DNA of 63,997 bases from Paraburkholderia caffeinitolerans (GTDB lineage: Bacteria; Pseudomonadota; Gammaproteobacteria; Burkholderiales; Burkholderiaceae): the NCBI RefSeq assembly GCF_902859945.1, contig NZ_CADIKL010000046.1:1-63997 (forward strand). Reading direction: 5' to 3'. Each line of letters starts with the position of its first letter. Within the stretch, counting starts at the first letter, position 1. Both the position numbers and the translations under genes were made by a program. This document shows, piece after piece, positions 53,211 through 63,886 of this stretch. The notes under the pieces are model-generated. The model did not search any database. It was not told the DNA's origin and saw only the letters and a program-made list of their open reading frames with translations.

Positions 53211-53498
53211 CAACTTAAAACCCTGCCACACGGCGTTCACAGCCCCCAGTTGTCGCATCTGCGCAAGACCTCGTCGCAATTGCTACGTTGATCCGCTTTT
53301 TGCCGAACGACTATTGACCGTGGGATGCACGCCTTCGTTTTCTTTCTTCCCGTAAGCCCCATCACAGTGGGTATCGGGCCAAGGAAGCGGGGGCGGGCAC
53401 GCAGCTTGCACCGGGCCACACGCAGTCCGTCCGCGAGTTTGCCGCCATCCCTTCCATGCGGAACCGATCGACGCTGTGCAAATCTCGAGGAGACGAAG

Positions 53499-54449
53499 AT
53501 GAGCCGATTCCAGACCCTGCAGGCCTGTGCGCTGTTGTTCGCCGCAGCCGCCTGTTCCAGCACCTATGCGGCGGATCCCGCCGAATGCAAGGCGGTGCGC
53601 TTCGCCGACGTTGGCTGGACCGACATTGCGGCGACCACCGGTGTGGCGTCCACCATACTCGCCGGGCTCGGTTATGAGCCTACCAAGACCATCGCTTCGG
53701 TGCCGATCACGTTCGCGGGCCTGAAGAGCAAGCAGATCGACGTGTTCCTCGGCTACTGGTCGCCGACCATGGACCCGATGATCGCGCCATTCACGAAATC
53801 AGGCTCGATCAAGGTGCTGCCGACGCCTAACCTCACCGGCGCCAAATACACGCTCGCGGTGCCCGACTACGTGTACCAGGCCGGCCTCCATTCGTTCCAG
53901 GACATCGCGAAGTTCGCGGACAAATTGCAGGGCCGGATCTACGGCATCGAGCCGGGCAACGACGGCAACCAGTTGATTCAGAAGATGATCACCGGGAACC
54001 AGTACGGCCTTGGCAAATTCAAGCTCGTGGAGTCGAGCGAGGCGGGCATGCTCGTGCAGGTGAACCGCGCCGTGCGCGACAAGCAGTGGATCGTGTTCCT
54101 CGGCTGGGAGCCGCATCCGATGAACGTGCAGATGAAGATCGATTACCTCACGGGTGGCGACGACGTATTCGGGCCCGATTACGGCGCGGCCAAGGTGCTG
54201 ACCGCGGAACCGCCCGATTACAGCACGCGCTGCCCGAACGTCGCGAAGTTCGTTTCCAACCTGCAGTTCACGACGGCCATCGAGAACCATTTGATGGTGC
54301 CTATCGCGGCCAAGGAGGACCCGAACAAGGCCGCTGCCGACTGGCTCAAGACCAATCCGCAGATGCTCGACAAATGGCTCGCCGGGGTTACGACCCTCGA
54401 CGGCAAGCCGGGTCTGCCCGCCGTGCGCGCGTATCTGGGCGCGCACTAA
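53499..54449 (+). CDS. choX: Choline-binding periplasmic protein, ChoX-like
   Basis: 316 residues from the ATG at 53499, with GAGGAGACGAAG upstream. Signal peptide MSRFQTLQACALLFAAAACSSTYA. The mature protein matches the ChoX/OpuAC type: VRFADVGWTDIAATTGVAS, QIDVFLGYWSPTMDPMI, IYGIEPGNDGNQLIQKMI and WIVFLGWEPHPMN, with several Trp/Tyr residues suited to form a quaternary-ammonium cage. It lies next to an APC permease and the bet genes, in keeping with choline capture. No matching choV or choW is in the window, so it is an orphan binding protein that must use a permease and ATPase encoded elsewhere. Confidence 0.87.
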   Translation: MSRFQTLQACALLFAAAACSSTYAADPAECKAVRFADVGWTDIAATTGVASTILAGLGYEPTKTIASVPITFAGLKSKQIDVFLGYWSPTMDPMIAPFTKSGSIKVLPTPNLTGAKYTLAVPDYVYQAGLHSFQDIAKFADKLQGRIYGIEPGNDGNQLIQKMITGNQYGLGKFKLVESSEAGMLVQVNRAVRDKQWIVFLGWEPHPMNVQMKIDYLTGGDDVFGPDYGAAKVLTAEPPDYSTRCPNVAKFVSNLQFTTAIENHLMVPIAAKEDPNKAAADWLKTNPQMLDKWLAGVTTLDGKPGLPAVRAYLGAH

Positions 54450-54612
54450 CCTGACTTTCAGGCACGCCGCCGCCGTTCGCACCCTCTTGCGAATGGCCGG
54501 GGCGCAGGGCGTCAAGGGCGAACCGTGCAATTGCACGCCCTTGGCGATCCCTGAAGGCCCCAATTGGCGCGGGAATTTTGTTTAGTTAGCGTAAGACCTC
54601 AGGAGGAATTGG

Positions 54613-56259
54613 ATGGAGCAGGCTGGAATACGTGCGCGGGGTGCCGACGAAGTTGGCGCACGAAGCGACCACAGCCACGCATTGCAGCGTGGCCTCACAT
54701 GGAAAGACGCATTTTGGGTCACAAGCGGCGTACCGGCGGGTGTGCTGTTCACAATCGGCGGCGTATGCGCGACCATCGGCCAGCCCGCATGGGCCATCTG
54801 GATCGCATCGATCACGATGGGCCTCGTGCAAAGCGCCACTTATGCCGAGATTTCCGGCCTGTTCCCGCATAAATCGGGCGGCGCTTCGGTGTACGGAGCG
54901 ATCGGCTGGGTCCGCTACAGCAAGACGATTGCGCCGGTTTCAGTGTGGTGCAACTGGCTCGCCTGGTCGCCCATGCTCGCGCTCGGCTGCGGCCTCGCCG
55001 CGAATTACGCGCTCTCCACGTTGTTCGCTCCCAATGCGGCCATTCTGCAATGGCACTGGACGCTCGCGAACCTCGACTTCATCAAGCCCGGCCTCACGCT
55101 GCGCATCAACGCGACTTTTATGATTGCGGCGGCGTTCCTGCTCATCACGTTCCGGCTTCAGCATAGTGGAGCATCGAAGGCCGCGAAAACGCAGAAGATT
55201 CTGGGCATTGCCTCGCTTACGCCGCTTTTGATCGTGGGCCTCGTGCCGTTCGTGACCGGCGACGTGCCCGCCACACATCTTTTCCCGCTGCTGCCGCTCG
55301 GCCACGACGCGCAGGGCAATCTGAGCGCCTCGGTGTTCGGCGCATGGAACGGCAAGGGCGTGGTGATGGCGCTGGGCGCCATGTTCATGGCTGGCTGGGC
55401 CTCGTACGGCTTCGAGACCGCCGTGTGCTACACGCGCGAATTCCGCGACCCGCGCCGCGACACCGCACGCGCGATCTTCTGGTCGGGCGCGCTGTGCCTC
55501 GTGGTGATGACGCTCGTGCCGCTCGCCTTCCAGGGCTCGCTCGGCATGCAGGCCATGCTCGATCCGCGCATTGGCGACGGCACCGGCGTGGGCATGGCAA
55601 TGGCGTCCATCGTGGGCGGCGGCGCATGGGTCGGCAACGCAGTGGTGGTGATGCTGATGCTCTCGATCCTGCTGATCGTGATGACTTCGATGATGGGGTC
55701 CTCGCGCACGCTCTACCAGGCATCGGTGGACGGCTGGCTGCCGCGCTACCTCTCGCGCGTGAACGAACACGGCGCGCCGACCGCCGCGATGTGGACCGAT
55801 CTGGGCTTCAACCTCGTGCTGCTGGCGATGTCCGACTACATGACGGTGCTGTCCATCTCGAACGTCTGCTACATGCTGTTCGTGTTTCTCAACCTGCAAT
55901 CGGGCTGGATTCATCGCATGGATCGTCCGACCTGGGACCGTCCGTTCCGCTGCCCGACCTGGCTGCTGGGGCTGGGCGCGCTGTGTGGCTACGCGAATCT
56001 CGTGTTCGTGGGTGCGGGTGCGAATCTGCAAGGAGAGAATACGCTGCGCGATGGCTTGATCGCGATGCTGCTGATCGTGCCGGTGTTTGCATATCGCCAT
56101 TATTGGCAGGATCGCGGCAAATTTCCGGCGGGCAGTGCGCTCGATATGGAAGTGGAGATTCCCGCACGCGGCAAGTGGCGAGATATGTTGCCTTATGCTG
56201 CGTTGATTGGCGCCGCGTTGACGATTGCGGTTTCGCATTATTTTGCTGCGAGGGCGTAG
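54613..56259 (+). CDS. APC-family amino acid/choline permease
   Basis: 548 residues, about 12-13 membrane helices, AGGAGG ribosome site six bases before the ATG. APC features include FWVTSGVPAGVLFTIGGVCATIGQPAW at helix 1, SGLFPHKSGGASVYGAI in helix 2-3 and AGWASYGFETAVCYTREFRDPRRDTARAIFWSG mid-protein. Placed between choX and betA, it is likely an importer for choline, ethanolamine or an amino acid from betaine breakdown; relatives near bet genes in Burkholderiaceae are common. It is transcribed in the same direction as choX, 163 bases later. Confidence 0.82.
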   Translation: MEQAGIRARGADEVGARSDHSHALQRGLTWKDAFWVTSGVPAGVLFTIGGVCATIGQPAWAIWIASITMGLVQSATYAEISGLFPHKSGGASVYGAIGWVRYSKTIAPVSVWCNWLAWSPMLALGCGLAANYALSTLFAPNAAILQWHWTLANLDFIKPGLTLRINATFMIAAAFLLITFRLQHSGASKAAKTQKILGIASLTPLLIVGLVPFVTGDVPATHLFPLLPLGHDAQGNLSASVFGAWNGKGVVMALGAMFMAGWASYGFETAVCYTREFRDPRRDTARAIFWSGALCLVVMTLVPLAFQGSLGMQAMLDPRIGDGTGVGMAMASIVGGGAWVGNAVVVMLMLSILLIVMTSMMGSSRTLYQASVDGWLPRYLSRVNEHGAPTAAMWTDLGFNLVLLAMSDYMTVLSISNVCYMLFVFLNLQSGWIHRMDRPTWDRPFRCPTWLLGLGALCGYANLVFVGAGANLQGENTLRDGLIAMLLIVPVFAYRHYWQDRGKFPAGSALDMEVEIPARGKWRDMLPYAALIGAALTIAVSHYFAARA

Positions 56260-56448
56260 CGGGGCGGGTTTAATTTTCAGGTGGTTGGTTTTGCGGCGTC
56301 ACGCGGGCATCGGGAGTTGCGGTGCTGCGTGACGCTGTTTTGTTTTGGGGCGTGTTATTTGCCCTATTCCTGCGCAGGCTCATTGTTCCGCCGCCGCCGT
56401 CCAGCAAACTTCTCGTATTCGGAAAACGCTTGAAGGAGGTTTTGGACA

Positions 56449-56781
56449 ATGGCTAAGGCGAGAGTGAAGCGCGAACTCGAGGATCGGTACGATCCTGTCC
56501 CGCATACGAAAGCAGATATTGAGCGGATGATGCAGCACTCGGCGTTCAGGGCTGCGTATGAAGCATTGGATGAAGAGTTCACCGCGCTTGACGCGCTGCT
56601 CACCGCCCGCAAGGAAGCGGGTCTCACGCAGGCGCAGGTCGCGGAGCGCATGGGCACCACCACGTCCGTGGTATCCCGCCTGGAATCGTCGCTCGCGAGC
56701 GAAAAGCATTCGCCCTCGCTGGCGACGCTGCGAAAATACGCAGCGGCATGCGGAAAATCCCTGAGGATTTCGCTCGTATAA
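56449..56781 (+). CDS. XRE/HTH_3 DNA-binding protein, antitoxin-like
   Basis: 110 residues. The C-terminal half has a helix-turn-helix: LLTARKEAGLTQAQVAERMGTTTSVVSRLESSL. The N-terminal half is helical (ADIERMMQHSAFRAAYEALDEEF), as in HigA/HicB-like antitoxins. AAGGAGG lies nine bases upstream of the ATG. No toxin gene is visible on either side (190 bases to the permease stop, 83 to the betA stop), so it is either an orphan antitoxin or a solitary regulator. A 14-bp terminator stem follows. Confidence 0.8.
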   Translation: MAKARVKRELEDRYDPVPHTKADIERMMQHSAFRAAYEALDEEFTALDALLTARKEAGLTQAQVAERMGTTTSVVSRLESSLASEKHSPSLATLRKYAAACGKSLRISLV

Positions 56782-56787
56782 ATGCAT

Positions 56788-56823
56788 GCGGACCGGAATC
56801 GCCGTGCTTCGATTCCGGTCCGC
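56788..56823. terminator. Perfect 14-bp stem-loop between XRE gene and betA
   Basis: GCGGACCGGAATCG (56788-56801) pairs perfectly with CGATTCCGGTCCGC (56810-56823), eight-base loop. It lies just after the XRE stop and 42 bases beyond the convergent betA stop: a likely two-way terminator, though a T tract is missing. Confidence 0.7.
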
Positions 56824-56864
56824 CAGGGATACTCAATTATTCAGGTATCGATGGAATGGCGAGA

Positions 56865-58616
56865 TTACGATACGCTGTGCGCCTTCCGTTTTGCTGCGCT
56901 CTGCACCGCTTTCATTTCCTTGCCCCCCGTTGACCGCAACGGCAAATCCCCACCCCTCGCCGGTGCGCCATTCGCCACGTAATACGGCGCCGTCGACCGC
57001 GCAAGCGGATTCCTGCCACGAATCCGGTCAGCAATCTTCTCCGCAAGCATGATCGTCGGCGCGTTCAAATTGCCCGTGGTAATGAGCGGCATGATCGACG
57101 CATCCACCACGCGCAGTCCATCGATGCCGTGCACGCGGCCTTCCGCATCCACCACTGCCATGTCGTCATAACCCATCTTGCACGAGCACGACGGATGAAA
57201 TGCCGTCTCGGCACGCCCGCGCACGAAGGCGTCGATCTGCGCGTCGGTCTTGAGCTCCGCGCCGGGGTTCAACTCGCGCCCACGATAACGATCGAGCGCC
57301 GGCTGAGCGATGATCTCGCGCGTGATGCGAATCGCGTCGCGGAATTCGCGCCAGTCGAGCTCTTCGGACATGTAGTTAAAGAGAATCGACGGATGCTCAT
57401 TCGGATCGCGCGAGCGCAGTTTCACGCGGCCGCGGCTCGGCGAGCGCATCGAGCCGACGTGCGCCTGAAAGCCGTGCATCTTGATCGCATTGCTGCCGTT
57501 GTAATTGATCGCAACGGGCAGGAAGTGATACTGGATGTTGGGCCACGGATCGTCGTCGCGCGTGCGGATGAAGCCGCCCGCCTCGAAATGGTTGCTCGCG
57601 CCCATGCCGGTGCCGCGCAGCATCCATTCGAGACCGATGGCAGGCTGGTTGCGCTTGAGCAGTGCGGGGTAGAGCGATACGGGTTCCTTGCACTCGTACT
57701 GCATATACATTTCCAGGTGGTCCTGAAGATTCTGTCCCACGCCGGGCAGATCGAGCACGATGGGAATGCCGAGTTCGCGCAGCCATGCGCCGGGGCCCAC
57801 GCCCGAGCGCTGCAAGAGTTGCGGCGAGCCGATTGCGCCAGAGCACACCAGCACTTCGCGGCGCGCGTAGCGCGTCACTTGCGCGCCGCCGTCGAGAAAC
57901 ACCACGCCGTTCGCGCGCTTGCCGCTGAACAAAATCCGGTCGGTGATCGCGTGCGTGACGATATCGATGTTGGGCCGCTGCTTCGCCTGGTCCAGGTAGC
58001 CGCGCGCAGTGCTCGCGCGCCGGCCCTTGGCCGTCACCGTGCGGTCCATCGGGCCGAAGCCTTCCTGGCGGTAGCCGTTGAGGTCGTCGGTGCGCGGGTA
58101 GCCCGCCTGCACGCCGGCCTCGACCATCGCTTCGAACAGCGGGTTCACGCCGGGCTTGCTGGTCGTCACATGCACGGGGCCTTCACCGCCGTGGTAGTCG
58201 TTCGCGCCCACGTCGCGCGTTTCTGCTTTGCGGAAGTAGGGCAGGCAGTCCAGATAGCTCCAGTTCTCCAGCCCTTTGCGCTCGGCCCAGCCGTCGTAGT
58301 CGAGCGCATTGCCGCGGATGTAGCACATACCGTTGATCAGCGACGATCCACCGAGTCCCTTGCCGCGCCCGCACTCCATGCGCCGGTTGTCCATGAACGG
58401 CTCGGGGTCGGTTTCGTAGGCCCAGTTGTAGCGGCGGCCCTGCAACGGATACGCGAGCGCGGCCGGCATCTGCGTGCGGAAGTCGAAGCGGTAGTCGGGT
58501 CCGCCCGCTTCCAGCAGCAGGACCGTGACGTCGCGGTCCTCGGTCAGGCGCGTGGCGAGTACGTTGCCCGCCGATCCCGCGCCGATGATGATGTAGTCGT
58601 ACTCTTGCGCTGCCAT
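56865..58616 (-). CDS. betA: Choline dehydrogenase (GMC oxidoreductase)
   Basis: 583 residues, with GGAGGAG upstream of the ATG. FAD-binding motif YDYIIIGAGSAGNVLATRL (about 5-23), GMC signature 1 GRGKGLGGSSLINGMCYIRG, signature 2 GAIGSPQLLQRSGVGP, and the catalytic His in AETAFHPSCSCKMG with the downstream NAPTIM Asn. It oxidises choline to betaine aldehyde and on to glycine betaine at the membrane. It is about 20-25 residues longer than E. coli BetA, the extra part being a basic C-terminal tail. It ends the betIBA unit, 31 bases after betB. Confidence 0.93.
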   Translation of the reverse strand: MAAQEYDYIIIGAGSAGNVLATRLTEDRDVTVLLLEAGGPDYRFDFRTQMPAALAYPLQGRRYNWAYETDPEPFMDNRRMECGRGKGLGGSSLINGMCYIRGNALDYDGWAERKGLENWSYLDCLPYFRKAETRDVGANDYHGGEGPVHVTTSKPGVNPLFEAMVEAGVQAGYPRTDDLNGYRQEGFGPMDRTVTAKGRRASTARGYLDQAKQRPNIDIVTHAITDRILFSGKRANGVVFLDGGAQVTRYARREVLVCSGAIGSPQLLQRSGVGPGAWLRELGIPIVLDLPGVGQNLQDHLEMYMQYECKEPVSLYPALLKRNQPAIGLEWMLRGTGMGASNHFEAGGFIRTRDDDPWPNIQYHFLPVAINYNGSNAIKMHGFQAHVGSMRSPSRGRVKLRSRDPNEHPSILFNYMSEELDWREFRDAIRITREIIAQPALDRYRGRELNPGAELKTDAQIDAFVRGRAETAFHPSCSCKMGYDDMAVVDAEGRVHGIDGLRVVDASIMPLITTGNLNAPTIMLAEKIADRIRGRNPLARSTAPYYVANGAPARGGDLPLRSTGGKEMKAVQSAAKRKAHSVS

Positions 58617-58647
58617 GCCGTGTCTCCTCCAATTCCCTCGAATTCGC

Positions 58648-60117
<1,470 letters not shown>

Positions 60118-60152
60118 GGTCGATAACTCCGTGACTTCCAGTGCTTCCGTGA

Positions 60153-60764
60153 TTAAGCAGACTTGCCCGAGCGCGCTTTGGCACGCATTTCGAGCATCAA
60201 ATCGATGTATTCGTTGGCGACCCGCAGGGCGGCCTTGGTGTCGAACGGTTCGCCGGTGAGGGTGCCGCGCAGCCACAGACCGTCGATCATGGCGGCAAGT
60301 CCCGTGGCCGCGCGCCGCGAGGCCGCGCGCGGCAAGACCTTCTCGAACTCCGCGCACAGGTTCGAATAGAGCCGGCGCGTGTTCACGCGCTGCAGGCGGC
60401 GCAGCGCGGGCTGGTGCATGCTCTCGGCCCAGAACGCCAGCCAGGTCTTCATGACCGGCGTATTCACCTGCGAGACGTCGAAATTCGCGGCGACGATGGC
60501 GCGCAAACGCGCGCGTGGCTCGTCTTTCGCCGCCATGCGGCGGCGCATGGTGGCTTCCCAGAGATCGCGCAGGATGTGGCGCATGGTGGCCTCGAGCAGG
60601 CCGTCCTTGCCGCCAAAATAGTGACTGACGATCCCGGTGGAAATTTTCGCGTGCTGTGCGACCGTGGCAAGCGTCGTGCCCGACAGTCCGGACTGGTCGA
60701 TCGATTGCAGGGTCGCATCAATGAGTTGCGCACGACGGACGTCGCGCATTCCGATCTTGGGCAT
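60153..60764 (-). CDS. betI: TetR-family repressor BetI
   Basis: 203 residues. TetR helix-turn-helix at about 10-55 (RRAQLIDATLQSIDQSGLSGTTLATVAQHAKISTGIVSHYFGGKDGLL) matches BetI. It represses the bet genes and is released by choline. An ATTGAACGATCAAT operator lies 53 bases upstream of its ATG, and the same core is found before choX. The site also lies between betI and the divergent porin. Confidence 0.93.
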   Translation of the reverse strand: MPKIGMRDVRRAQLIDATLQSIDQSGLSGTTLATVAQHAKISTGIVSHYFGGKDGLLEATMRHILRDLWEATMRRRMAAKDEPRARLRAIVAANFDVSQVNTPVMKTWLAFWAESMHQPALRRLQRVNTRRLYSNLCAEFEKVLPRAASRRAATGLAAMIDGLWLRGTLTGEPFDTKAALRVANEYIDLMLEMRAKARSGKSA

Positions 60765-60816
60765 GGCGATTCTTCAGGGCGGGGTCCTGGGAAGGTCCTC
60801 ACTCTAGACTTTTTTT

Positions 60817-60830
60817 ATTGAACGATCAAT
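60817..60830. promoter_or_regulatory. BetI-like operator between betI and porin
   Basis: ATTGAACGATCAAT (inverted arms ATTGA/TCAAT) sits in a TTTTTATTGA...CAATAAAAA context like the BetI site of E. coli. It is identical, in reverse orientation, to 53197-53210 before choX. Its place could serve both betIBA and the porin gene. Confidence 0.75.
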
Positions 60831-61003
60831 CAATAAAAACGGCGTCATAGCAGGGCGGCGCATTTCCCCAAGTACGCGTCGTGTGCGCGAAAGTCGCGCG
60901 AGATTTGGATTTGTACGTTCTCTCAATCCGCATAAGGCGTGCATTGGGCATGTTTCTTTGTGCGGCCTTTCAACCGTATCGCAAGGCAAGAGAGACCTAC
61001 ACC

Positions 61004-62146
61004 ATGAAGAAAGTAAAAGCGGCGGCATTGACTGGCATCGCACTCGCGGTAGCCTCGCTCTCCACTCAGAGCCATGCTCAAAGCAGCGTGACGCTGTACG
61101 GGATCCTCGATGCAGGCGTGACTTACGTGAGCAATGCGGGCGGTTCGCACCAGGTGAAGTTCGACGACGGCATTTCGTATTCGAATCGCTGGGGCATCAA
61201 GGGCACCGAAGACCTGGGCGGCGGCCTCAAGGCCATCTTCACGCTGGAAAGCGGCTTTCACATCGGCAACGGGCAACTCACCAACGGCGGCTCGCTGTTC
61301 GGGCGCCAGGCATATGTAGGCCTGCAGAGCGATTGGGGAACGCTCACGTTCGGTAACCAGTCCGACATGACGCAGGATATGGTCTACACGTACAACATTT
61401 CCGCATGGGCGAGCGGCTACGCCATCAACCAGGGCGACTTCGACCGCATGAACGGCGACCATCTGCCCAACTCCGTGAAGTTCACTTCGAATACCTACGG
61501 CGGCTTCCAGTTCGGCGGCATGTATTCGTTCAGCAATACGCCAGGCGATTTCCACACGGGCAGTGCGTGGAGCGTGGGCGCGCAATACCAGAACGGCAAT
61601 TTTTCGATGGGTACGGCTTATACCCAGTTGAACAACCCGTCCGGCATTTACGCATTCGACCCGTACGCGATGATCGGCACGCATACGTTCTTTGGCAAGC
61701 CCACCGTGAGCGTGGACCCGGCCACGGGCGCCGTCACCGATCTCTATGCGAGCAATCCGTTCCCGGTGGACAAGCAAGGCGCGTTTGGCGTAGGCGCGAG
61801 CTATGTGGTCGGCCCTGTCACATTGTCGGGCGACTTCACGTACACGCAGATCAAGGCGTTCGGGCAGAGCGAGCACATGCAGGTGGCCGAAGGCGGCGCG
61901 AACTGGCAGATCAACCCCGCCGTGAGCCTGATTGGCGGCTACCAGTACACGCATTTCGACGGCAATCACTGGAACATGATCTCGGCGGGCTTGCATTACC
62001 TGCTTTCGAAGCGCACCGACATCTATCTCTCGGGCGACTGGCTCAAGGCTTCGCAGGGCGTGGACGCCGTGATCGGCTACAGCTTCACGCCGTCTTCGAG
62101 CACGAACCAGGCGGACGTGCGCATCGGCATGCGGCATTCGTTCTGA
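61004..62146 (+). CDS. Outer-membrane porin
   Basis: 380 residues from the ATG at 61004. Signal peptide MKKVKAAALTGIALAVASLSTQSHA, mature start QSSVTLYGILDAGVTYV, loop-3 motif GRQAYVGLQSDWGTLTFGNQ, and terminal GMRHSF ending in Phe. It is divergent from betI with a BetI operator between them, so it may be induced with choline uptake. A textbook terminator follows. Confidence 0.92.
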   Translation: MKKVKAAALTGIALAVASLSTQSHAQSSVTLYGILDAGVTYVSNAGGSHQVKFDDGISYSNRWGIKGTEDLGGGLKAIFTLESGFHIGNGQLTNGGSLFGRQAYVGLQSDWGTLTFGNQSDMTQDMVYTYNISAWASGYAINQGDFDRMNGDHLPNSVKFTSNTYGGFQFGGMYSFSNTPGDFHTGSAWSVGAQYQNGNFSMGTAYTQLNNPSGIYAFDPYAMIGTHTFFGKPTVSVDPATGAVTDLYASNPFPVDKQGAFGVGASYVVGPVTLSGDFTYTQIKAFGQSEHMQVAEGGANWQINPAVSLIGGYQYTHFDGNHWNMISAGLHYLLSKRTDIYLSGDWLKASQGVDAVIGYSFTPSSSTNQADVRIGMRHSF

Positions 62147-62463
62147 GCGCTTTCCAGGCGCCCTGCACGGATCGCGGCGCGCTCGCGCTGCGGCGCAGCA
62201 ATCGCATTTCAGCATCGGCGGGACGGCCAAGCGGCGGTCCCGCCGATTTGTGTTTTTACGCCGTGAATCATCGCCAAAACGCATTTCCAATCGGGCCGAA
62301 AGCCCTGCTGGCGCGGGCGTCCAACGGCAATGGCGTTTTTGTTCTATCTGACGCATTGGCGCTTTTGATCTACTAGCGTCTAACGTCAGCCGTGCAATTT
62401 CCAACCCTTGCGCGCCACGCCACGTTTTAACCAGGTCACCAGGTAAATAAAGGGAATCGTCAG
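62147..62463. other. Intergenic region between porin and sdaA
   Basis: 317 bases. The left part holds the porin terminator (62214-62257). The rest, about 200 bases before sdaA, was searched by eye for a glycine riboswitch and none was seen. No gene is supported. Confidence 0.4.
62214..62257 (+). terminator. Intrinsic terminator after porin
   Basis: ATCGGCGGGAC (62214-62224) pairs perfectly with GTCCCGCCGAT (62237-62247), 12-base loop, followed by TTGTGTTTTT. Confidence 0.9.
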
Positions 62464-63849
62464 ATGAACGTCAGCGTCTTCGACCTGTTCAAGATCGGTA
62501 TCGGGCCTTCGAGCTCGCATACGGTCGGACCGATGGTCGCCGCGTGCCGCTTCGCGTCCCATATCGAGGACGCCAACCTGCTCGCCTTCGTGCGCCGCGT
62601 GAAGGTCGAGCTGTATGGCTCGCTCGGCGCGACGGGCAAGGGTCACGGCACCGACAAGGCCGTGCTGCTCGGTCTCGAAGGCAACCTGCCCGACACGATC
62701 GACCCCGACCGCATCGAGCCGCGCCTCGCCGCGATTCGCGCGGAAAAGACGCTCGTGCTGCTCGGCAAGCAGTCGATCCGCTTCGACGAGAAGGACGGCA
62801 TCGGCTTCTATCGCAAGACCATGGGCGGCGCGAACACGCTGCATTCGAACGGCATGCGCTTTCAGGCTTTCGATGAAAACGGCCAGTTGCTGGTCGAGAA
62901 AGAGTATTACTCGGTGGGCGGCGGCTTCGTCGTGAACCGCGACGGCGACCGCGTGAACGGCGTGCGCAGCGGCCACGAGGTTCCGTATCCGTTCCGCACC
63001 GGCGACGACCTGCTGCGCGTGTGCAGCGAGAGCGGCCTCTCGATCGCGGAAGTGACGTTCGCCAACGAATGCGCGTCGCGCCCGGCCGAAGAAGTGCGTG
63101 AAGGGCTGCTGGGCATCTGGCGCACGATGGCCGCCTGCGTGGAGCGCGGCTGCAAGATGCACGGCCTGTTGCCTGGCCCGATGGGCGTGAAGCGCCGCGC
63201 CGCCGATCTTTCGGTGCATCTGCGTTCGCGCACGGAAGAGTCGCTGCGCGATCCGCTTTCGATGCTCGACTGGGTCAACCTCTACGCGATGGCCGTGAAC
63301 GAAGAAAACGCCGCTGGCGGCCGGGTTGTGACCGCGCCCACCAACGGCGCGGCTGGCGTGATTCCCGCGGTGCTCCACTACTACGTGAAGTTCGTGCCGG
63401 GCGCGAACGAAAAGGGCATCGTCGACTTCCTGCTTACCGCTGCGGCCATCGGCATCATCTACAAGGAAACGGCTTCGATCTCGGGCGCGGAAGTGGGCTG
63501 CCAGGGCGAAGTGGGCGTGGCGTGCTCGATGGCGGCGGCAGCGCTCGCGGCCGTGATGGGCGGTACGCCTTTGCAGGTCGAGAACGCCGCCGAGATCGGC
63601 ATGGAGCACAACCTCGGCATGACCTGCGATCCGGTGGGCGGTCTCGTGCAGATTCCCTGCATCGAGCGCAACGCAATGGGCGCGATCAAGGCGCTCAACG
63701 CCTCGCGCATGGCGCTCAAGGGCGACGGCCAGCACTACGTCACGCTCGACAACGTCATCAAGACGATGCGCGAGACGGGCGCCGATATGAAAACGAAATA
63801 CAAGGAGACGTCGCGCGGTGGTTTGGCCGTGAACGTCATCGAATGCTAA
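62464..63849 (+). CDS. sdaA: L-serine ammonia-lyase (iron-sulfur type)
   Basis: 461 residues. SdaA features: N-terminal SVFDLFKIGIGPSSSHTVGPM and C-terminal iron-sulfur cysteines in GCQGEVGVACSMAAAALAA and MTCDPVGGLVQIPCIERNAMG. It uses a 4Fe-4S cluster to convert L-serine to pyruvate and ammonia. It lies 37 bases before soxB. In choline/betaine users this gene often heads the sarcosine oxidase operon, since sarcosine yields glycine, which serine hydroxymethyltransferase turns into serine. Confidence 0.93.
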   Translation: MNVSVFDLFKIGIGPSSSHTVGPMVAACRFASHIEDANLLAFVRRVKVELYGSLGATGKGHGTDKAVLLGLEGNLPDTIDPDRIEPRLAAIRAEKTLVLLGKQSIRFDEKDGIGFYRKTMGGANTLHSNGMRFQAFDENGQLLVEKEYYSVGGGFVVNRDGDRVNGVRSGHEVPYPFRTGDDLLRVCSESGLSIAEVTFANECASRPAEEVREGLLGIWRTMAACVERGCKMHGLLPGPMGVKRRAADLSVHLRSRTEESLRDPLSMLDWVNLYAMAVNEENAAGGRVVTAPTNGAAGVIPAVLHYYVKFVPGANEKGIVDFLLTAAAIGIIYKETASISGAEVGCQGEVGVACSMAAAALAAVMGGTPLQVENAAEIGMEHNLGMTCDPVGGLVQIPCIERNAMGAIKALNASRMALKGDGQHYVTLDNVIKTMRETGADMKTKYKETSRGGLAVNVIEC

Positions 63850-63886
63850 TGGTAACGATCAAGGTAACGAGCAAGGGGTCCGCAAG

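Larger units (their letters stand above)
52925..53498. promoter_or_regulatory. Long region upstream of choX with hairpin and BetI-like operator
   Basis: 574 bases without a supported gene. AT-richer near 52970-53230. It holds a 14-bp hairpin (53122-53152) and the BetI-like operator (53197-53210). The right third (53330-53490) is GC-rich and could be read in frame with choX, but the clear signal peptide start at 53499 with its ribosome site argues against translation there. Confidence 0.45.

Noticed and set aside
62258..62463. Possible glycine riboswitch before sdaA
   Set aside because: None of the conserved glycine aptamer core sequences could be found by eye.
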